Shown here piece by piece: positions 26,987-36,332 of a DNA stretch of 64,000 nucleotides. Each line of letters opens with the position of its first letter. Position 1 is the stretch's first letter. The stretch is taken from positions 358,911 through 422,910 of the forward strand of contig NZ_JAJFET010000002.1 of assembly GCF_020707215.1 (NCBI RefSeq), in the 5' to 3' direction. Made by a program: the position numbers and the translations under genes. The DNA is from Sphingomonas sp. PL-96 (GTDB lineage: Bacteria > Pseudomonadota > Alphaproteobacteria > Sphingomonadales > Sphingomonadaceae). The notes below the pieces were generated by a model. It ran no database searches and was not told where the DNA came from. It worked only from the letters and a program-made list of their open reading frames with translations.

Positions 26987-28780
26987 ATGTCAATACGACG
27001 CTTGCCCGAGCATCTCGTCAACCGCATCGCCGCCGGTGAAGTGGTGGAACGCCCCGCCAGTGCGTTGAAGGAACTGGTCGAAAACGCCATCGACGCAGGT
27101 GCCACCCGCATTGCCGTCAGGATCGCGAGCGGTGGCATTGACCTGATCGAAGTGACCGACGATGGCTGCGGCATGGCGCCCAGCGACATGGCACTGGCGC
27201 TGGAGCGGCACGCGACCTCCAAGCTGCCCGACGAACGCATCGAGGCAGTCGAGACGTTGGGCTTCCGGGGCGAGGCGCTGCCTTCCATCGCGAGCGTGGC
27301 GCGCCTGACGATGGAAAGCCGGCCGCGCGGCAGCGTGGGCTGGATGCGGGCGGTCGACAATGGCCGGGTCGAGGCGGAGGGGCCGGCCGCCGTGCCGCCG
27401 GGCACGCGCGTCCGGGTCGAGGGGCTGTTCGCGCGCGTGCCGGCGCGCCGCAAGTTCCTGCGCACGCCGCGCGCCGAGTTCGGCGCCTGCCTCGATGCGG
27501 TGCGGCGGCTGGCGATGGCCCGGCCGGACATCGCCTTCTCACTGGAGCATGACGGCAGGCGCGCGCTGTCGGTGCAGGGCGGCGAGACTCAGCCGGAGCG
27601 GGTGGCCGGGCTGGTCGACCGCGCGCTTGCCGAGAACAGCGTCGCGATCGATTATGTACGGGAGGGCATGCGGCTGGGCGGGGTTGCCGGGCTGCCGACC
27701 TTCAACCGCGGGATCGCCGACCATCAATATCTGTTCGTGAACGGCCGGCCGGTAAAGGACCGGCTGCTCGCGGGCGCGGTGCGCGGCGCCTATGGCGAGA
27801 TGCTGGCGCGCGATCGCCATGCGGTGGTGGCGCTGTTCCTGGAAGTGCCGGCCGACCAGATCGACGTCAACGTCCACCCTGCCAAGACCGAGGTGCGCTT
27901 CCGCGACCCGGCGCTGGCGCGCGGGCTGATCGTGGGCGGGTTGCGCCGCTCGCTCGATGCCGCCGGGCATCGGGTGGTCCAGCGCCCGCAGGCCGATGCG
28001 CTGGCGGCGTGGCAACAGGAGCCGATGGCACCCGCCATGTCGGAGGGCGCGCTCTTCGCTGCCGCTGCGGCAGCAGGGCAGGGGGCGGCGCCCTATGCGC
28101 CGGTGCCGAGCTTCCACGAACCGCGCACGAGCTTCTTTACGCCGCCTCCGCTCCAGGCCCGGGCCGAGGTCGCGGAGGCGCCGGTGCCGGCCACCACCGC
28201 ACATCCGCTGGGGGTCGCGCGCGGGCAGGTGGCCAAGACCTATATTGTGGCCGAAGCGGAGGACGGGCTGGTGCTGGTCGACCAGCATGCCGCGCACGAG
28301 CGGCTGGTGCTGGAGCGCATGCGCCGCGCGCTGGCGCAGGGCGGTGTCGCCGCCCAGGCGCTGCTGCTGCCCGAGGTGGTCGAACTCGATGAGCCGGCGT
28401 GTGATCGGCTGGAGGAGCGCAGCGCCGAACTCGCCGAGTTCGGGCTGGAACTGGAGCGCTTCGGCCCGCGCGCGATGCTGGTGCGCGCGACCCCGGCAAT
28501 GCTCGGCAAGAGTGACATCGCCGGGCTGGTCACAGACCTGGCGGACGAACTGGCGGCGCACGACACGGCGTTCAGCCTGAAGGAACGGATCGACCATGTC
28601 GCCGCCACCATGGCCTGCCACGGCTCGGTCCGAGCCGGACGCGTGCTCTCGGTCGCGGAGATGAACGCGCTGCTCCGCGAAATGGAGGTCACGCCGCACT
28701 CCGGCCAGTGCAATCACGGCCGGCCAACCTGGGTGAAGCTGTCGATGACGGACGTGGAGAAGCTGTTCGGGCGGAAGTAG
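26987..28780 (+). CDS. mutL: DNA mismatch repair protein MutL
   Basis: A 597-residue GHKL ATPase coordinating mismatch repair. The N-terminal motifs are VENAIDAGA, DDGCGM and GFRGEALPSI. The C-terminal dimerisation domain carries the endonuclease motif DQHAAHERLVLE (DQHA-x2-E-x4-E, residues 432-443) plus ACHGS and QCNHGRPT. MutL of this type nicks DNA itself, unlike E. coli MutL, which relies on MutH. The Pro/Ala-rich linker spans about 335-400. ATG 26987. Confidence 0.97.
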   Translation: MSIRRLPEHLVNRIAAGEVVERPASALKELVENAIDAGATRIAVRIASGGIDLIEVTDDGCGMAPSDMALALERHATSKLPDERIEAVETLGFRGEALPSIASVARLTMESRPRGSVGWMRAVDNGRVEAEGPAAVPPGTRVRVEGLFARVPARRKFLRTPRAEFGACLDAVRRLAMARPDIAFSLEHDGRRALSVQGGETQPERVAGLVDRALAENSVAIDYVREGMRLGGVAGLPTFNRGIADHQYLFVNGRPVKDRLLAGAVRGAYGEMLARDRHAVVALFLEVPADQIDVNVHPAKTEVRFRDPALARGLIVGGLRRSLDAAGHRVVQRPQADALAAWQQEPMAPAMSEGALFAAAAAAGQGAAPYAPVPSFHEPRTSFFTPPPLQARAEVAEAPVPATTAHPLGVARGQVAKTYIVAEAEDGLVLVDQHAAHERLVLERMRRALAQGGVAAQALLLPEVVELDEPACDRLEERSAELAEFGLELERFGPRAMLVRATPAMLGKSDIAGLVTDLADELAAHDTAFSLKERIDHVAATMACHGSVRAGRVLSVAEMNALLREMEVTPHSGQCNHGRPTWVKLSMTDVEKLFGRK

Positions 28781-28864
28781 CGCTCTGGAACGCCTGGTTC
28801 GGAAAGCCGCTCCGGCGCTATGGCGGCGGGACCCCGAGCGGGGTGGACAGAAGGGATGTAGTGA

Positions 28865-29608
28865 ATGATCTTGCGCAGCGACGAGACCCAGGATGTCGAG
28901 GTGCCCGGCCGGGGCATGATGCGGATGCATCTGTTCCGCCCAGCGGTCGAGGGGCGCTTCCCGGGGGTGCTGCTATTCTCCGAGATCTATCAGGTCACCG
29001 CACCGATCCGACGGCTGGCGGCGATGGTCGCCGGCAACGGCTATGTCGTGGCGGTGCCGGAGGTCTATCATGAATATGAGCCGGCGGGCACGGTGCTGGC
29101 CTATGACGCGGCGGGCACCGACCGGGGCAATGCGCTGAAGTTCACCAAACCGGTCGCCGGCTATGATGCCGATGCGGAGGCGGGGCTGACCGCGCTGCTC
29201 GGCAATCCCGCGTGCAACGGGAAGCTTGCCACGCTCGGCGTGTGCCTGGGTGGGCACCTGGCCTATCGCGCCGCGCTTGATCCGCGCGTGTCAGCGGCGG
29301 CATGCTTCTATCCAACGGATATTCATTCCGGCACCCTGGGCGAGGGGCGTTCGGACGACAGCCTGGCGCGCATGGCCGAGTTGAAGGCCGAGGCGCTGTT
29401 CCTGTGGGGCCGACAGGATCCGCATGTCCCCTTTGCCGGGCGCGAGGCGATCCGCCAGCGGCTCGAGGCGGTCGGCGCGACCTATGAATGGCATGAGGTG
29501 AATGCGCAGCATGCGTTCCTGCGCGACGAAGGGCCGCGCTATGATCCTGCGCTGTTCCTCCAGACAATGGCGCTGCTGTTCGGCTTTTTCGGGCGCGCGC
29601 TGGCCTGA
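28865..29608 (+). CDS. dienelactone hydrolase family protein
   Basis: Alpha/beta-hydrolase of 247 residues. The catalytic triad of the family is visible: nucleophile Cys in GVCLGGH (C127), Asp in WGRQDPHV (D185) and His in NAQHAFLRD (H216). A glutamate in LLFSEIYQ occupies the place of the Glu that primes the nucleophile in DLH. Dienelactone hydrolases open enol-lactones in chloroaromatic breakdown, but many genomic copies act on other esters. No aromatic-degradation genes are nearby, so the substrate is unknown. It lies 84 nt after mutL. Confidence 0.88.
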   Translation: MILRSDETQDVEVPGRGMMRMHLFRPAVEGRFPGVLLFSEIYQVTAPIRRLAAMVAGNGYVVAVPEVYHEYEPAGTVLAYDAAGTDRGNALKFTKPVAGYDADAEAGLTALLGNPACNGKLATLGVCLGGHLAYRAALDPRVSAAACFYPTDIHSGTLGEGRSDDSLARMAELKAEALFLWGRQDPHVPFAGREAIRQRLEAVGATYEWHEVNAQHAFLRDEGPRYDPALFLQTMALLFGFFGRALA

Positions 29609-29619
29609 TCGGCCCGCGG

Positions 29620-30111
29620 TCAGCGATACCGGTCCTGGAACGCGCGCTGTTCCGCCGGCGCGAGGGCATTCCAGCGGCGGACGATGAAGTCGGCGGTGGC
29701 GAAACACTGGCGGTAGAAGTCCCGGCCGCTCTCCTCGGCAGTACGTGCGGCGGCCAGGGCTAGCGCGATCGTCTCGTCCGCCGACAAGATCGCGGCGACA
29801 TACGGCCGGGGGACGCCACGGTTCGGAAGCGCGTCGAGCAGGTCTGTCCGGAACCGCTCGACGGCTACCGGGTCCTTCGCCCAGGCGGGAAGGGCGGGCC
29901 GCGGGCGGGAGGTGCTGCGATGCTGCGCGGCGGCGCGATGGGGAACCGTCTGCGCCAGCGGAAACGCCGGTAGGGCATTTTGCGCCGGCTGGAGTTCGGG
30001 CCTGGAGCCCTGCATCCATGCGCGCAGCAGGAAAGCGCCGGCCAAGGGAAGGAAGGACAGGCCATAGGTGGGGATCGCGAGCAGAAGCGCGACTACAAGC
30101 AACATCCCCAC
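29620..30111 (-). CDS. uncharacterised membrane-anchored protein
   Basis: A 163-residue protein not recognised by family. Residues 1-30 form one hydrophobic anchor, a Pro/Arg/Gln-rich linker spans about 35-75, and a soluble helical part (about 78-163) follows with VERFRTDLLDAL, FYRQCFATADFIVRRWN and AEQRAFQDRY. GTG 30111 is favoured because AGGGGGG lies about 9 nt upstream; ATG 30105 is the alternative. It converges on the hydrolase gene with 11 nt between stops. Confidence 0.6.
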   Translation of the reverse strand: MGMLLVVALLLAIPTYGLSFLPLAGAFLLRAWMQGSRPELQPAQNALPAFPLAQTVPHRAAAQHRSTSRPRPALPAWAKDPVAVERFRTDLLDALPNRGVPRPYVAAILSADETIALALAAARTAEESGRDFYRQCFATADFIVRRWNALAPAEQRAFQDRYR

Positions 30112-30260
30112 GGCTGGCGCCCCCCTTGTCGGCGAGCAGCCACTCTTTGGCGCACCCCCTGTGCGCCGGATTCGCCGTTTGCCGATCCCGTTCCTAGCGA
30201 GACTTCCCTAACAATCGGTAGCAATTGCCGGGCGGACTCCCCGGCTGGCGAAGCTGCGCG

Positions 30261-31853
30261 TCAGGCAGCCGCGCGCCGCCGTTCCGCCATCTCCGCGTTG
30301 AGCATTTCCGCCAGCAGGAACGCGAGTTCCAGGCTTTGCCCGGCGTTCAGGCGCGGGTCGCAATAGGTGTGGTAGCGATCGGCAAGCGCCTGTTCGGTCA
30401 CCGCCACCGCACCGCCGGTGCATTCGGTGACGTTCTGGCCGGTCATCTCCGCATGGATGCCGCCGGCGAAGCTGCCCTCTGCGCGATGCACGGCAAAGAA
30501 GCCGCGCACTTCGGCAAGGATGCGGTCGAACGGGCGAGTCTTATAGCCGTTCGCCGCCTTGATGACGTTGCCGTGCATCGGGTCGCAGCTCCACACCACC
30601 GGATGCCCCTCGCGCTGAACGGCGCGGACCAGCGTCGGCAGGTGCTTCTCGATCTTGTCGTGACCGTAGCGGGTGATCAGCGTCATGCGCCCGGGGACCC
30701 GCCCCGGGTTGAGCACGTCGAGCAGGCGCAGCAGCGCGTCGGGCTCCAGGCTCGGCCCGCACTTCATGCCGATCGGGTTGCGGATGCCGCGGAGGTACTC
30801 GACATGCGCCGAGCCTTCGAACCGCGTGCGGTCGCCGATCCACAGGAAGTGGGCAGAGGTGTCGTACCAGTCGCCGGTCAGCGAGTCCTGGCGGGTCAGC
30901 GCCTGCTCGTACGGCAGCAGCAGCGCCTCGTGGCTGGTGTAGAAGCTCGTCGCCTTCAACTGCGGCACGCTGTCGGCGTCGATGCCGCACGCCGACATGA
31001 AGTCCAGCGCTTCGCTGATGCGGTCGGCGATGTCGGCGTATTTCTGCGCCAGTGGACCGCTGCCCATGAAGTCGTGAGTCCAGCGATGGACCTGGTGCAG
31101 GTTCGCGTAACCGCCCGTGGCAAAGGCACGCAGCAGGTTGAGCGTCGCCGCCGACTGCGAATAGCCGCGGATCATCCGCTGCGGATCGGGAATCCGCGCT
31201 TCGGGCGTGAAGGCGATGTCGTTGACGATGTCGCCGCGATAGCTCGGCAGTTCGACGCCGCCCTGTGCCTCCATCGGCGTGGACCGCGGCTTGGCGAACT
31301 GGCCCGCCATGCGGCCGAGCTTCACCGTCGGCAGCTTGGACGCAAAGGTCAGCACCACCGCCATCTGCAGCAGCACGCGAAACGTGTCGCGGATGTTGTT
31401 GGCGCTGTGCTCGGCAAAGCTTTCCGCACAGTCGCCGCCCTGGAGCAGGAAGGCGCGGCCGGCGGCAACCTCGGCCAGTTCCGCCGTCAGGTTGCGTGCC
31501 TCGCCCGCGAACACCAGCGGCGGAAAGCTCGCGAGCTGATTGGTGGCGGCGTCAAGCGCGCCGGCGTCGGGATAGTCGGGGAGCTGGCGGGCCTCGGCCC
31601 GTTTCCAGCTGTCGGGCGCCCAGTTCGCGGCCATTGCATTCTCCAGCGAGGGAGCCGGGATGAACCAGTCGGCATGATGCGCAATGCCGTTCGCGGCGAT
31701 CTGGTTGACCACCTTGGCGTTGGCGCGCTTGCCGTCTTCTTCCCAGCCTTGGACGGTGCTACCCGGCGTGTCGTACCACGCACCAAAGCCCGCGCGGGTG
31801 AGCGCGCGTTCTTCGCGGAAACGTCGGATCTTGGCACCGGCTAGCGTCGTCAT
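30261..31853 (-). CDS. aroG: class II DAHP synthase with N-terminal XRE-like HTH domain
   Basis: First step of the shikimate pathway: condenses phosphoenolpyruvate and erythrose 4-phosphate to DAHP. The class II (plant/Mycobacterium type) enzyme is clear from [11 protein letters not shown], the [10 protein letters not shown] region, WSCDPMHGN and [15 protein letters not shown]. The enzyme proper begins at Met74 ([10 protein letters not shown]), giving 457 residues, the usual size. In front lies an in-frame 73-residue segment with helix-turn-helix character: [20 protein letters not shown], then [20 protein letters not shown]. Met74 (ATG ending at 31634) has its own GGAG 6 nt upstream, so a short form may also be made. 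No ribosome site precedes Met1; a dyad overlaps the likely -10 there. The symbol aroG is used for the enzyme activity only. Confidence 0.9.
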   Translation of the reverse strand: MTTLAGAKIRRFREERALTRAGFGAWYDTPGSTVQGWEEDGKRANAKVVNQIAANGIAHHADWFIPAPSLENAMAANWAPDSWKRAEARQLPDYPDAGALDAATNQLASFPPLVFAGEARNLTAELAEVAAGRAFLLQGGDCAESFAEHSANNIRDTFRVLLQMAVVLTFASKLPTVKLGRMAGQFAKPRSTPMEAQGGVELPSYRGDIVNDIAFTPEARIPDPQRMIRGYSQSAATLNLLRAFATGGYANLHQVHRWTHDFMGSGPLAQKYADIADRISEALDFMSACGIDADSVPQLKATSFYTSHEALLLPYEQALTRQDSLTGDWYDTSAHFLWIGDRTRFEGSAHVEYLRGIRNPIGMKCGPSLEPDALLRLLDVLNPGRVPGRMTLITRYGHDKIEKHLPTLVRAVQREGHPVVWSCDPMHGNVIKAANGYKTRPFDRILAEVRGFFAVHRAEGSFAGGIHAEMTGQNVTECTGGAVAVTEQALADRYHTYCDPRLNAGQSLELAFLLAEMLNAEMAERRRAAA

Positions 31854-31862
31854 GCGCCGGCT

Positions 31863-31879
31863 TTACCCGAACAGGGTAA
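31863..31879 (-). promoter_or_regulatory. dyad TTACCC-N5-GGGTAA at the start of the HTH-DAHP synthase gene
   Basis: A perfect 6-bp inverted repeat (31863-31868 and 31874-31879) ends 9 nt before the ATG. Read on the minus strand, TTGCCC, a 17-nt spacer and GTAAAG could be -35/-10. The dyad would cover the -10, and the transcript would start at or next to the ATG (leaderless). It is a candidate autoregulatory operator for the gene's own HTH. Confidence 0.4.
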
Positions 31880-31941
31880 TGGTGGGCAACTGCTTTGTGG
31901 GTACTGCCGGACGCGCGTGCGCCCGGCAGTGTTTTTCCCGA

Positions 31942-32805
31942 TCAGCGGCGTCCGTCCTCGCGCGCATCGTCACGCCGCTCGCCATCGCCGTCTTGCGCCG
32001 GCGTGGCCGACGGACGGGTCGCCGGCGTACGGTCCATACGCTGGTTCGGTGCCTGCTGAGTCCGCGTCGGCGTCGCGCTGGCGCGTGGCGTGTCGTCGGA
32101 CCCGCTGCCGCGCTGTGCCTCGCGCGTGTCCTGGTTCGTCCGATCGCTGGTCGGACGCGTGGTGCGCTCGCCTGGTTCATCGCGGGTCTGGCTCGCGGAA
32201 CCGCTGGGGGTGCGTTCGGCCGCCTTGACGGCTGCATCGTGGCGGCTGCGTGCAGTCTTTGCCGCCTGCTCCGCCTCCCGGCTGCGGGTTGCGTCCGGTT
32301 TCTGCGACGTGCCGCTGCGGTCGACGACGCTGCGGACCTTCCCACCCTGATAGGTGTAGCCGCGATCGTCCTGCTGGACGAAGAAGGGCGCGTCCTCGCC
32401 ATTCCGGAAATAGGCGACCTGCTTGCCGTCGCGCGACGCCGTGCGGACGATCTTGCCGTCGCGCATCCATGCCCAGCCATCCCCGTGCCGGACGCGCGTG
32501 ATGCCGCTGTCGGCTGCGATCGCGCTGGCGATGCCGGCGGCCGCGGTCACGACGGCCGCATCGCTCGACGAGGTGCTGCTGGTGGCGGCGGGGACCTCCA
32601 CCACCTCGACCTCTTCGGCCGCCGCTTCGTCGACGACCGCCGCATCCGCGGCATTCGCGTCCGCTGCGGTGTCGTTCCACGCCGCCTCGGCATTGTCTGC
32701 GGTGGAGTCGTTCGCGCTGTTGCAGGCGCTCAGCGCCATCAGTGCGGCAAGCGCACCGACGGAGGCGAAGCTACGCGTGCGTCGGGAGGAAAAGCCAAGT
32801 GCCAT
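31942..32805 (-). CDS. uncharacterised lipoprotein with basic, charged C-terminal half
   Basis: A 287-residue lipoprotein: the signal ends in LMALSACNSAN. An acidic Ala/Asp/Glu/Val-rich stretch spans about 30-80. A compact central part (about 85-160) is rich in aromatic and Gly residues (GDGWAWMRDGKIV, VAYFRNGEDAPFFVQQDDRG). The long C-terminal half is Arg/Thr/Asp/Gln-rich and probably disordered. No family is recognised. ATG 32805 has AAGGA 7 nt upstream and is preferred to ATG 32820. A hairpin at 31903-31930 follows the gene but its T-run is on the opposite strand. Confidence 0.7.
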   Translation of the reverse strand: MALGFSSRRTRSFASVGALAALMALSACNSANDSTADNAEAAWNDTAADANAADAAVVDEAAAEEVEVVEVPAATSSTSSSDAAVVTAAAGIASAIAADSGITRVRHGDGWAWMRDGKIVRTASRDGKQVAYFRNGEDAPFFVQQDDRGYTYQGGKVRSVVDRSGTSQKPDATRSREAEQAAKTARSRHDAAVKAAERTPSGSASQTRDEPGERTTRPTSDRTNQDTREAQRGSGSDDTPRASATPTRTQQAPNQRMDRTPATRPSATPAQDGDGERRDDAREDGRR

Positions 32806-32926
32806 GCATCGTCCTTTCATGCAGCCACGGGTGCCGGCTGGCGCCAGCACCGGGACGGCGGCAAGAATGATCTGGTGCACTGCGAGGTTCCGTTTCGTGT
32901 GCGGAACCATGCTGCAGCCGGAACGC

Positions 32927-34384
32927 CTACAGCGCCGGCTTCCAGTCCCAGCCGAGCGGGTCGCCATCCATGACTTCAATTCCGGAGGCTGCGAGCTCAT
33001 CGCGGATCGCGTCCGAGCGCGGGAAGTCCTTGTCGGCGCGGGCCTGCTTGCGCTCGGCCAGCCGCGCCTCGACCAGTTCGGCGGTGAGCGTCGCGCTCGC
33101 CGGGCGAACCCGCAGCGCGGCGCGATCCAGGTGCAGCAGGTCGAGCCCGAGCACGGCGTCGAACTGGGCGAGCGCGGCAAGCCGGTCGGCCGGCGCCAGC
33201 TTCTTGTCGGCGAGCAGTTCGTCCAGCACCGGCAGCGCGCGCGGGGTGGCAAGGTCATCCGCAACCGCCTCGTCCAGGCGCGCGAGATAGGGTTCGGCCT
33301 TGTCCGTGCTGCCCTCGGCATCGCCGGCACGCGCCTTGAGCGCCGACACCGTCATCACCAGCCGCTTCAAGCGGGTGAGTGCCGCCAGCAGGTTCTCGCC
33401 CGAGAATTCCAGCTCGCTGCGATAGTGCGCCGACAGGCACATCAGGCGGTAAGCCAGCGGGTGGACGCCCGCATCGATCAGCGTCTGCAGCGTGGTGAAG
33501 CCGCCCTTCGACTTGGACATCTTGCCCGATCGCTCGACCAGGAAGTTGTTGTGCATCCAGAAGCGCGCGCCGGTGAAGTCGGGGTCGGCGTCGGTGCAGC
33601 CGCAGAACGCCTGGTTCTGCGCGATCTCGTTGGGATGGTGGATCTCGCGATGATCGATGCCGCCGGTGTGGATGTCGAACGGCTCGGGACCGAGATACTT
33701 CAGGCTCATCACCGAGCACTCGAGATGCCAGCCCGGCGCCCCCTTGCCCCAGGGGGAGTCCCATTCCATCTGGCGCTGCTCGCCCGGCGGCGACTTGCGC
33801 CAGATTGCGAAGTCCTGCGGGTGGCGCTTGCCGGCGACCGGATCGATGCGCCCCTCGCCGGCGTCGTCCTGGCCACCCGCGAGCCGGCCATAGTTGGGCA
33901 CGCTGCGGCTGTCGAAATAGAGGCCGCTGTCGAGTTCGTAGCAATGATCGGGCGCGATCTTTTCGGCAAAGGCGATCATTTCGGCGATGTGGTCGGTGGC
34001 CACCGACCAGCGCGTGGGATCCGCGATGTTGAGGTCCGCCAGGTTCTGCTTGAACGCGGCAGTGTAGTGCGCGGCGATGTCCCAGATGCTCTGCGCCTGG
34101 GCACGCGCCGCCGCCTCCATCTTGTCGTCGCCGGCGTCCGCGTCCGACGTCAGATGGCCGACGTCGGTGATGTTGATGACATGGGTGAGGGGATACCCCT
34201 TCCAGCGCAGCACGCGCCCGAGCGTATCGGTGAACACATAGGCGCGCAGGTTGCCGATGTGCGCATAGTTGTAGACCGTCGGGCCGCAGGAATAGACGCG
34301 CGCGCCCCGCGCCGGATCGGCGGGCGCGAAAGGCTCCAGCGAGCGGGTCAGCGAATTGTACAGCGTGAGCGGTGCGGTCGACAT
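32927..34384 (-). CDS. cysS: cysteinyl-tRNA synthetase
   Basis: Class I synthetase charging tRNA-Cys, 485 residues. It has [19 protein letters not shown] (zinc Cys plus the HIGH box as HIGN), the zinc region GWHLECSVM and [10 protein letters not shown], and the KMSKS loop [13 protein letters not shown]. The C-terminal DALR-type anticodon-binding region follows. ATG 34384 is used; ATG 34396 would add four residues (MRRA). Confidence 0.97.
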   Translation of the reverse strand: MSTAPLTLYNSLTRSLEPFAPADPARGARVYSCGPTVYNYAHIGNLRAYVFTDTLGRVLRWKGYPLTHVINITDVGHLTSDADAGDDKMEAAARAQAQSIWDIAAHYTAAFKQNLADLNIADPTRWSVATDHIAEMIAFAEKIAPDHCYELDSGLYFDSRSVPNYGRLAGGQDDAGEGRIDPVAGKRHPQDFAIWRKSPPGEQRQMEWDSPWGKGAPGWHLECSVMSLKYLGPEPFDIHTGGIDHREIHHPNEIAQNQAFCGCTDADPDFTGARFWMHNNFLVERSGKMSKSKGGFTTLQTLIDAGVHPLAYRLMCLSAHYRSELEFSGENLLAALTRLKRLVMTVSALKARAGDAEGSTDKAEPYLARLDEAVADDLATPRALPVLDELLADKKLAPADRLAALAQFDAVLGLDLLHLDRAALRVRPASATLTAELVEARLAERKQARADKDFPRSDAIRDELAASGIEVMDGDPLGWDWKPAL

Positions 34385-34453
34385 GGCCCGCCGCATAGCG
34401 TGGGCGTGTGCCGCTCACAACGTCCGACCCGGCGCAGTCTGGACGGCTTCTAC

Positions 34454-34478
34454 GGAACGCCTGGAGCGGCCGGTGGTT
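34454..34478 (+). promoter_or_regulatory. EcfG-type (general stress response) promoter match
   Basis: GGAAC (34454-34458), 16-nt spacer, GGTT (34475-34478), matching the alphaproteobacterial EcfG/SigT pattern GGAAC-N16/17-CGTT except one base. It lies 58 nt before the ATG of the SRPBCC gene, with GAGGAG at 34523 as ribosome site. Confidence 0.6.
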
Positions 34479-34535
34479 GGCATGGGCAGACGGCGCAGGG
34501 ACGCCGCACCAAAGAAATAGCCGAGGAGCGATGCG

Positions 34536-35093
34536 ATGAGCGATGAGGCGAGGGACGACGCGCCCGACATCCTGGCCAAGGACGCAGCCGTTCGGCGGGC
34601 GGACACGCCGGGAGGCGAGTCTTCCGTGTACGGCGTGGCTGTCACGATCAACAAGCCGCGTCAGGAACTCTACGCCTATTGGCGGGACTTCTCGAAGCTC
34701 GCCGGGGTGCTGGAGAATGTCGAGTCTATCCAGGTGCTCGACCGCACCCGCTCGCACTGGAAGGTGAAGGGGCCGAACGGCATCTATGAATGGGACGCGA
34801 TCGTCACCGAGGATGTCGAGGGCGAGCGCATCGCGTGGAAATCGGCCGAGGGCGCCGATGTCGAGAACAGCGGCTGGGTGGCGTTTACCGACGCCAACCC
34901 CGGGCGCGGCACGGTGGTGACGGCGGCGATCGCCTATGAACCGCCGGCCGGGCTGGTTGGCAAGGTCGTCGCCAAACTTACCCAGAAGGAACCGAGGATC
35001 CAGGCACGCCGCGACCTTCGGCGGTTCAAGCAACTGCTGGAGACCGGCGAGATCGCCACCAGCTCGCCGCCGAACCCCGCCCCGAAAGCCTGA
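34536..35093 (+). CDS. SRPBCC (cyclase/dehydrase-like) family protein
   Basis: A 185-residue START/Bet v1-fold protein. A charged N-terminal tail (1-30) precedes the domain: VAVTINKPRQELYAYWRDFSK, VKGPNGIYEWDAIVTED, ENSGWVAFTDANPGRGT. The C-terminal helix contains RIQARRDLRRFKQLLETGEI. Relatives are often annotated polyketide cyclase/dehydrase and occur beside stress-related dehydrogenases; ligand and role are unknown. ATG 34536 with GAGGAG 8 nt upstream. It heads a three-gene run with the alcohol dehydrogenase and SDR genes (27-nt gaps) behind an EcfG-like promoter. Confidence 0.85.
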   Translation: MSDEARDDAPDILAKDAAVRRADTPGGESSVYGVAVTINKPRQELYAYWRDFSKLAGVLENVESIQVLDRTRSHWKVKGPNGIYEWDAIVTEDVEGERIAWKSAEGADVENSGWVAFTDANPGRGTVVTAAIAYEPPAGLVGKVVAKLTQKEPRIQARRDLRRFKQLLETGEIATSSPPNPAPKA

Positions 35094-35120
35094 TCCCCCT
35101 CTTCCCGAAGGAAACACCCG

Positions 35121-36305
35121 ATGCGCGCACTTACCTGGCACGGCAAGCACGACGTCCGCGTGGATTCGGTCCCCGATCCCGAGATCCTCAACCCGCGCGA
35201 TGCGATCCTGAAGATCACCTCGACGGCGATCTGCGGGTCGGACCTGCACCTCTACGACGGCTATATTCCCACCATGAAGGCGGGCGACATCCTGGGCCAT
35301 GAGTTCATGGGCGAGGTGGTCGAGACGGGTCCCAAGTCGACGCTCAAGAAGGGCCAGCGCGTCGTCGTTCCCTTCGTGATCGCATGCGGCGAATGCTATT
35401 TCTGCGGCAAGCAGCAGTACTCGGCCTGCGACAACTCCAATCCGGCCGACAACCAGGACATCGCCCCCAATTTGTGGGGCGCAGCTCCTGCCGGGCTGTT
35501 CGGCTACAGCCACATGACAGGCGGCTATCCGGGCGGCCAGGCGGAATATGTCCGCGTGCCCTTCTCGGACGTGGGACCGATCGTCATCCCGGACGGGATC
35601 GAGGACGACAAGGTGCTGTTCCTGTCGGACATCCTGCCGACCGGCTGGATGGCAGCGGAGAATTGCGACATCGAGCCGGGCGATACGGTCGCCGTCTGGG
35701 GCTGCGGCCCGGTCGGGCTGTTCGGCATCCAGTCGGCGTTCGTGATGGGCGCGCATCGGGTGATCGCGATCGACCATTTCCCGCACCGGCTGGAACTCGC
35801 CAAGCAGATGGGCGCGGAGGTCATCAACTTCGAAGAGACCAACGTCTATGATGCGCTGATGACCATGACGGGCGGCATCGGCCCGGATGCGGTGATGGAT
35901 GCCGTGGGGCTGGAGAGCCACGGCCTCTACCTCGACAATGTCGTCGACCAGATCAAGGCGTCGACGTTCCTCGGCACCGATCGTCCGCATGCGCTGCGCC
36001 AGGCGATCATGGCGTGCCGCAAGGGCGGGCGCGTGTCGGTGCCGGGCGTCTATGGCGGCTTTGTCGACAAGTTCCCGTTCGGCGCGGTCATGGAGAAGGG
36101 ACTGACGCTCAAGACGGGCCAGACACACGTCCAGCGCTACCTGCCGGCATTGCTCCAGGCGATCCTGGAGGAGAAGATCGACACGACCTTCCTGATTTCG
36201 GACCGCATGAGCCTGGAGGACGCTCCCAAGGGCTATGCCAAGTTCAAGAACGAGCAGAACGAATGCACCAAGGTGGTGCTGAAGCCGGACTGGGCAAAGG
36301 CCTGA
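35121..36305 (+). CDS. zinc-dependent alcohol dehydrogenase (FDH-like MDR)
   Basis: NAD(P)-dependent medium-chain dehydrogenase, 394 residues. The catalytic-zinc ligand region is [10 protein letters not shown] with GHEFMG, the structural-zinc cysteines are in [15 protein letters not shown], and the Rossmann motif is [13 protein letters not shown]. Length and the inserted loop ([17 protein letters not shown]) resemble the formaldehyde-dismutase/FdhA-like branch, which keeps its cofactor tightly bound. A role in aldehyde or alcohol detoxification under stress is likely; the substrate cannot be fixed from sequence. Confidence 0.92.
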   Translation: MRALTWHGKHDVRVDSVPDPEILNPRDAILKITSTAICGSDLHLYDGYIPTMKAGDILGHEFMGEVVETGPKSTLKKGQRVVVPFVIACGECYFCGKQQYSACDNSNPADNQDIAPNLWGAAPAGLFGYSHMTGGYPGGQAEYVRVPFSDVGPIVIPDGIEDDKVLFLSDILPTGWMAAENCDIEPGDTVAVWGCGPVGLFGIQSAFVMGAHRVIAIDHFPHRLELAKQMGAEVINFEETNVYDALMTMTGGIGPDAVMDAVGLESHGLYLDNVVDQIKASTFLGTDRPHALRQAIMACRKGGRVSVPGVYGGFVDKFPFGAVMEKGLTLKTGQTHVQRYLPALLQAILEEKIDTTFLISDRMSLEDAPKGYAKFKNEQNECTKVVLKPDWAKA

Positions 36306-36332
36306 CGCCCGTCGTTGGAGAGGATGCGAACC

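Noticed and set aside
31903..31936. Hairpin ACTGCCGG/CCGGCAGT followed by TTTTT
   Set aside because: The T-run follows the hairpin only on the plus strand, whereas both neighbouring genes are on the minus strand, so it is not a terminator for the lipoprotein gene; at most it would stop antisense transcripts.
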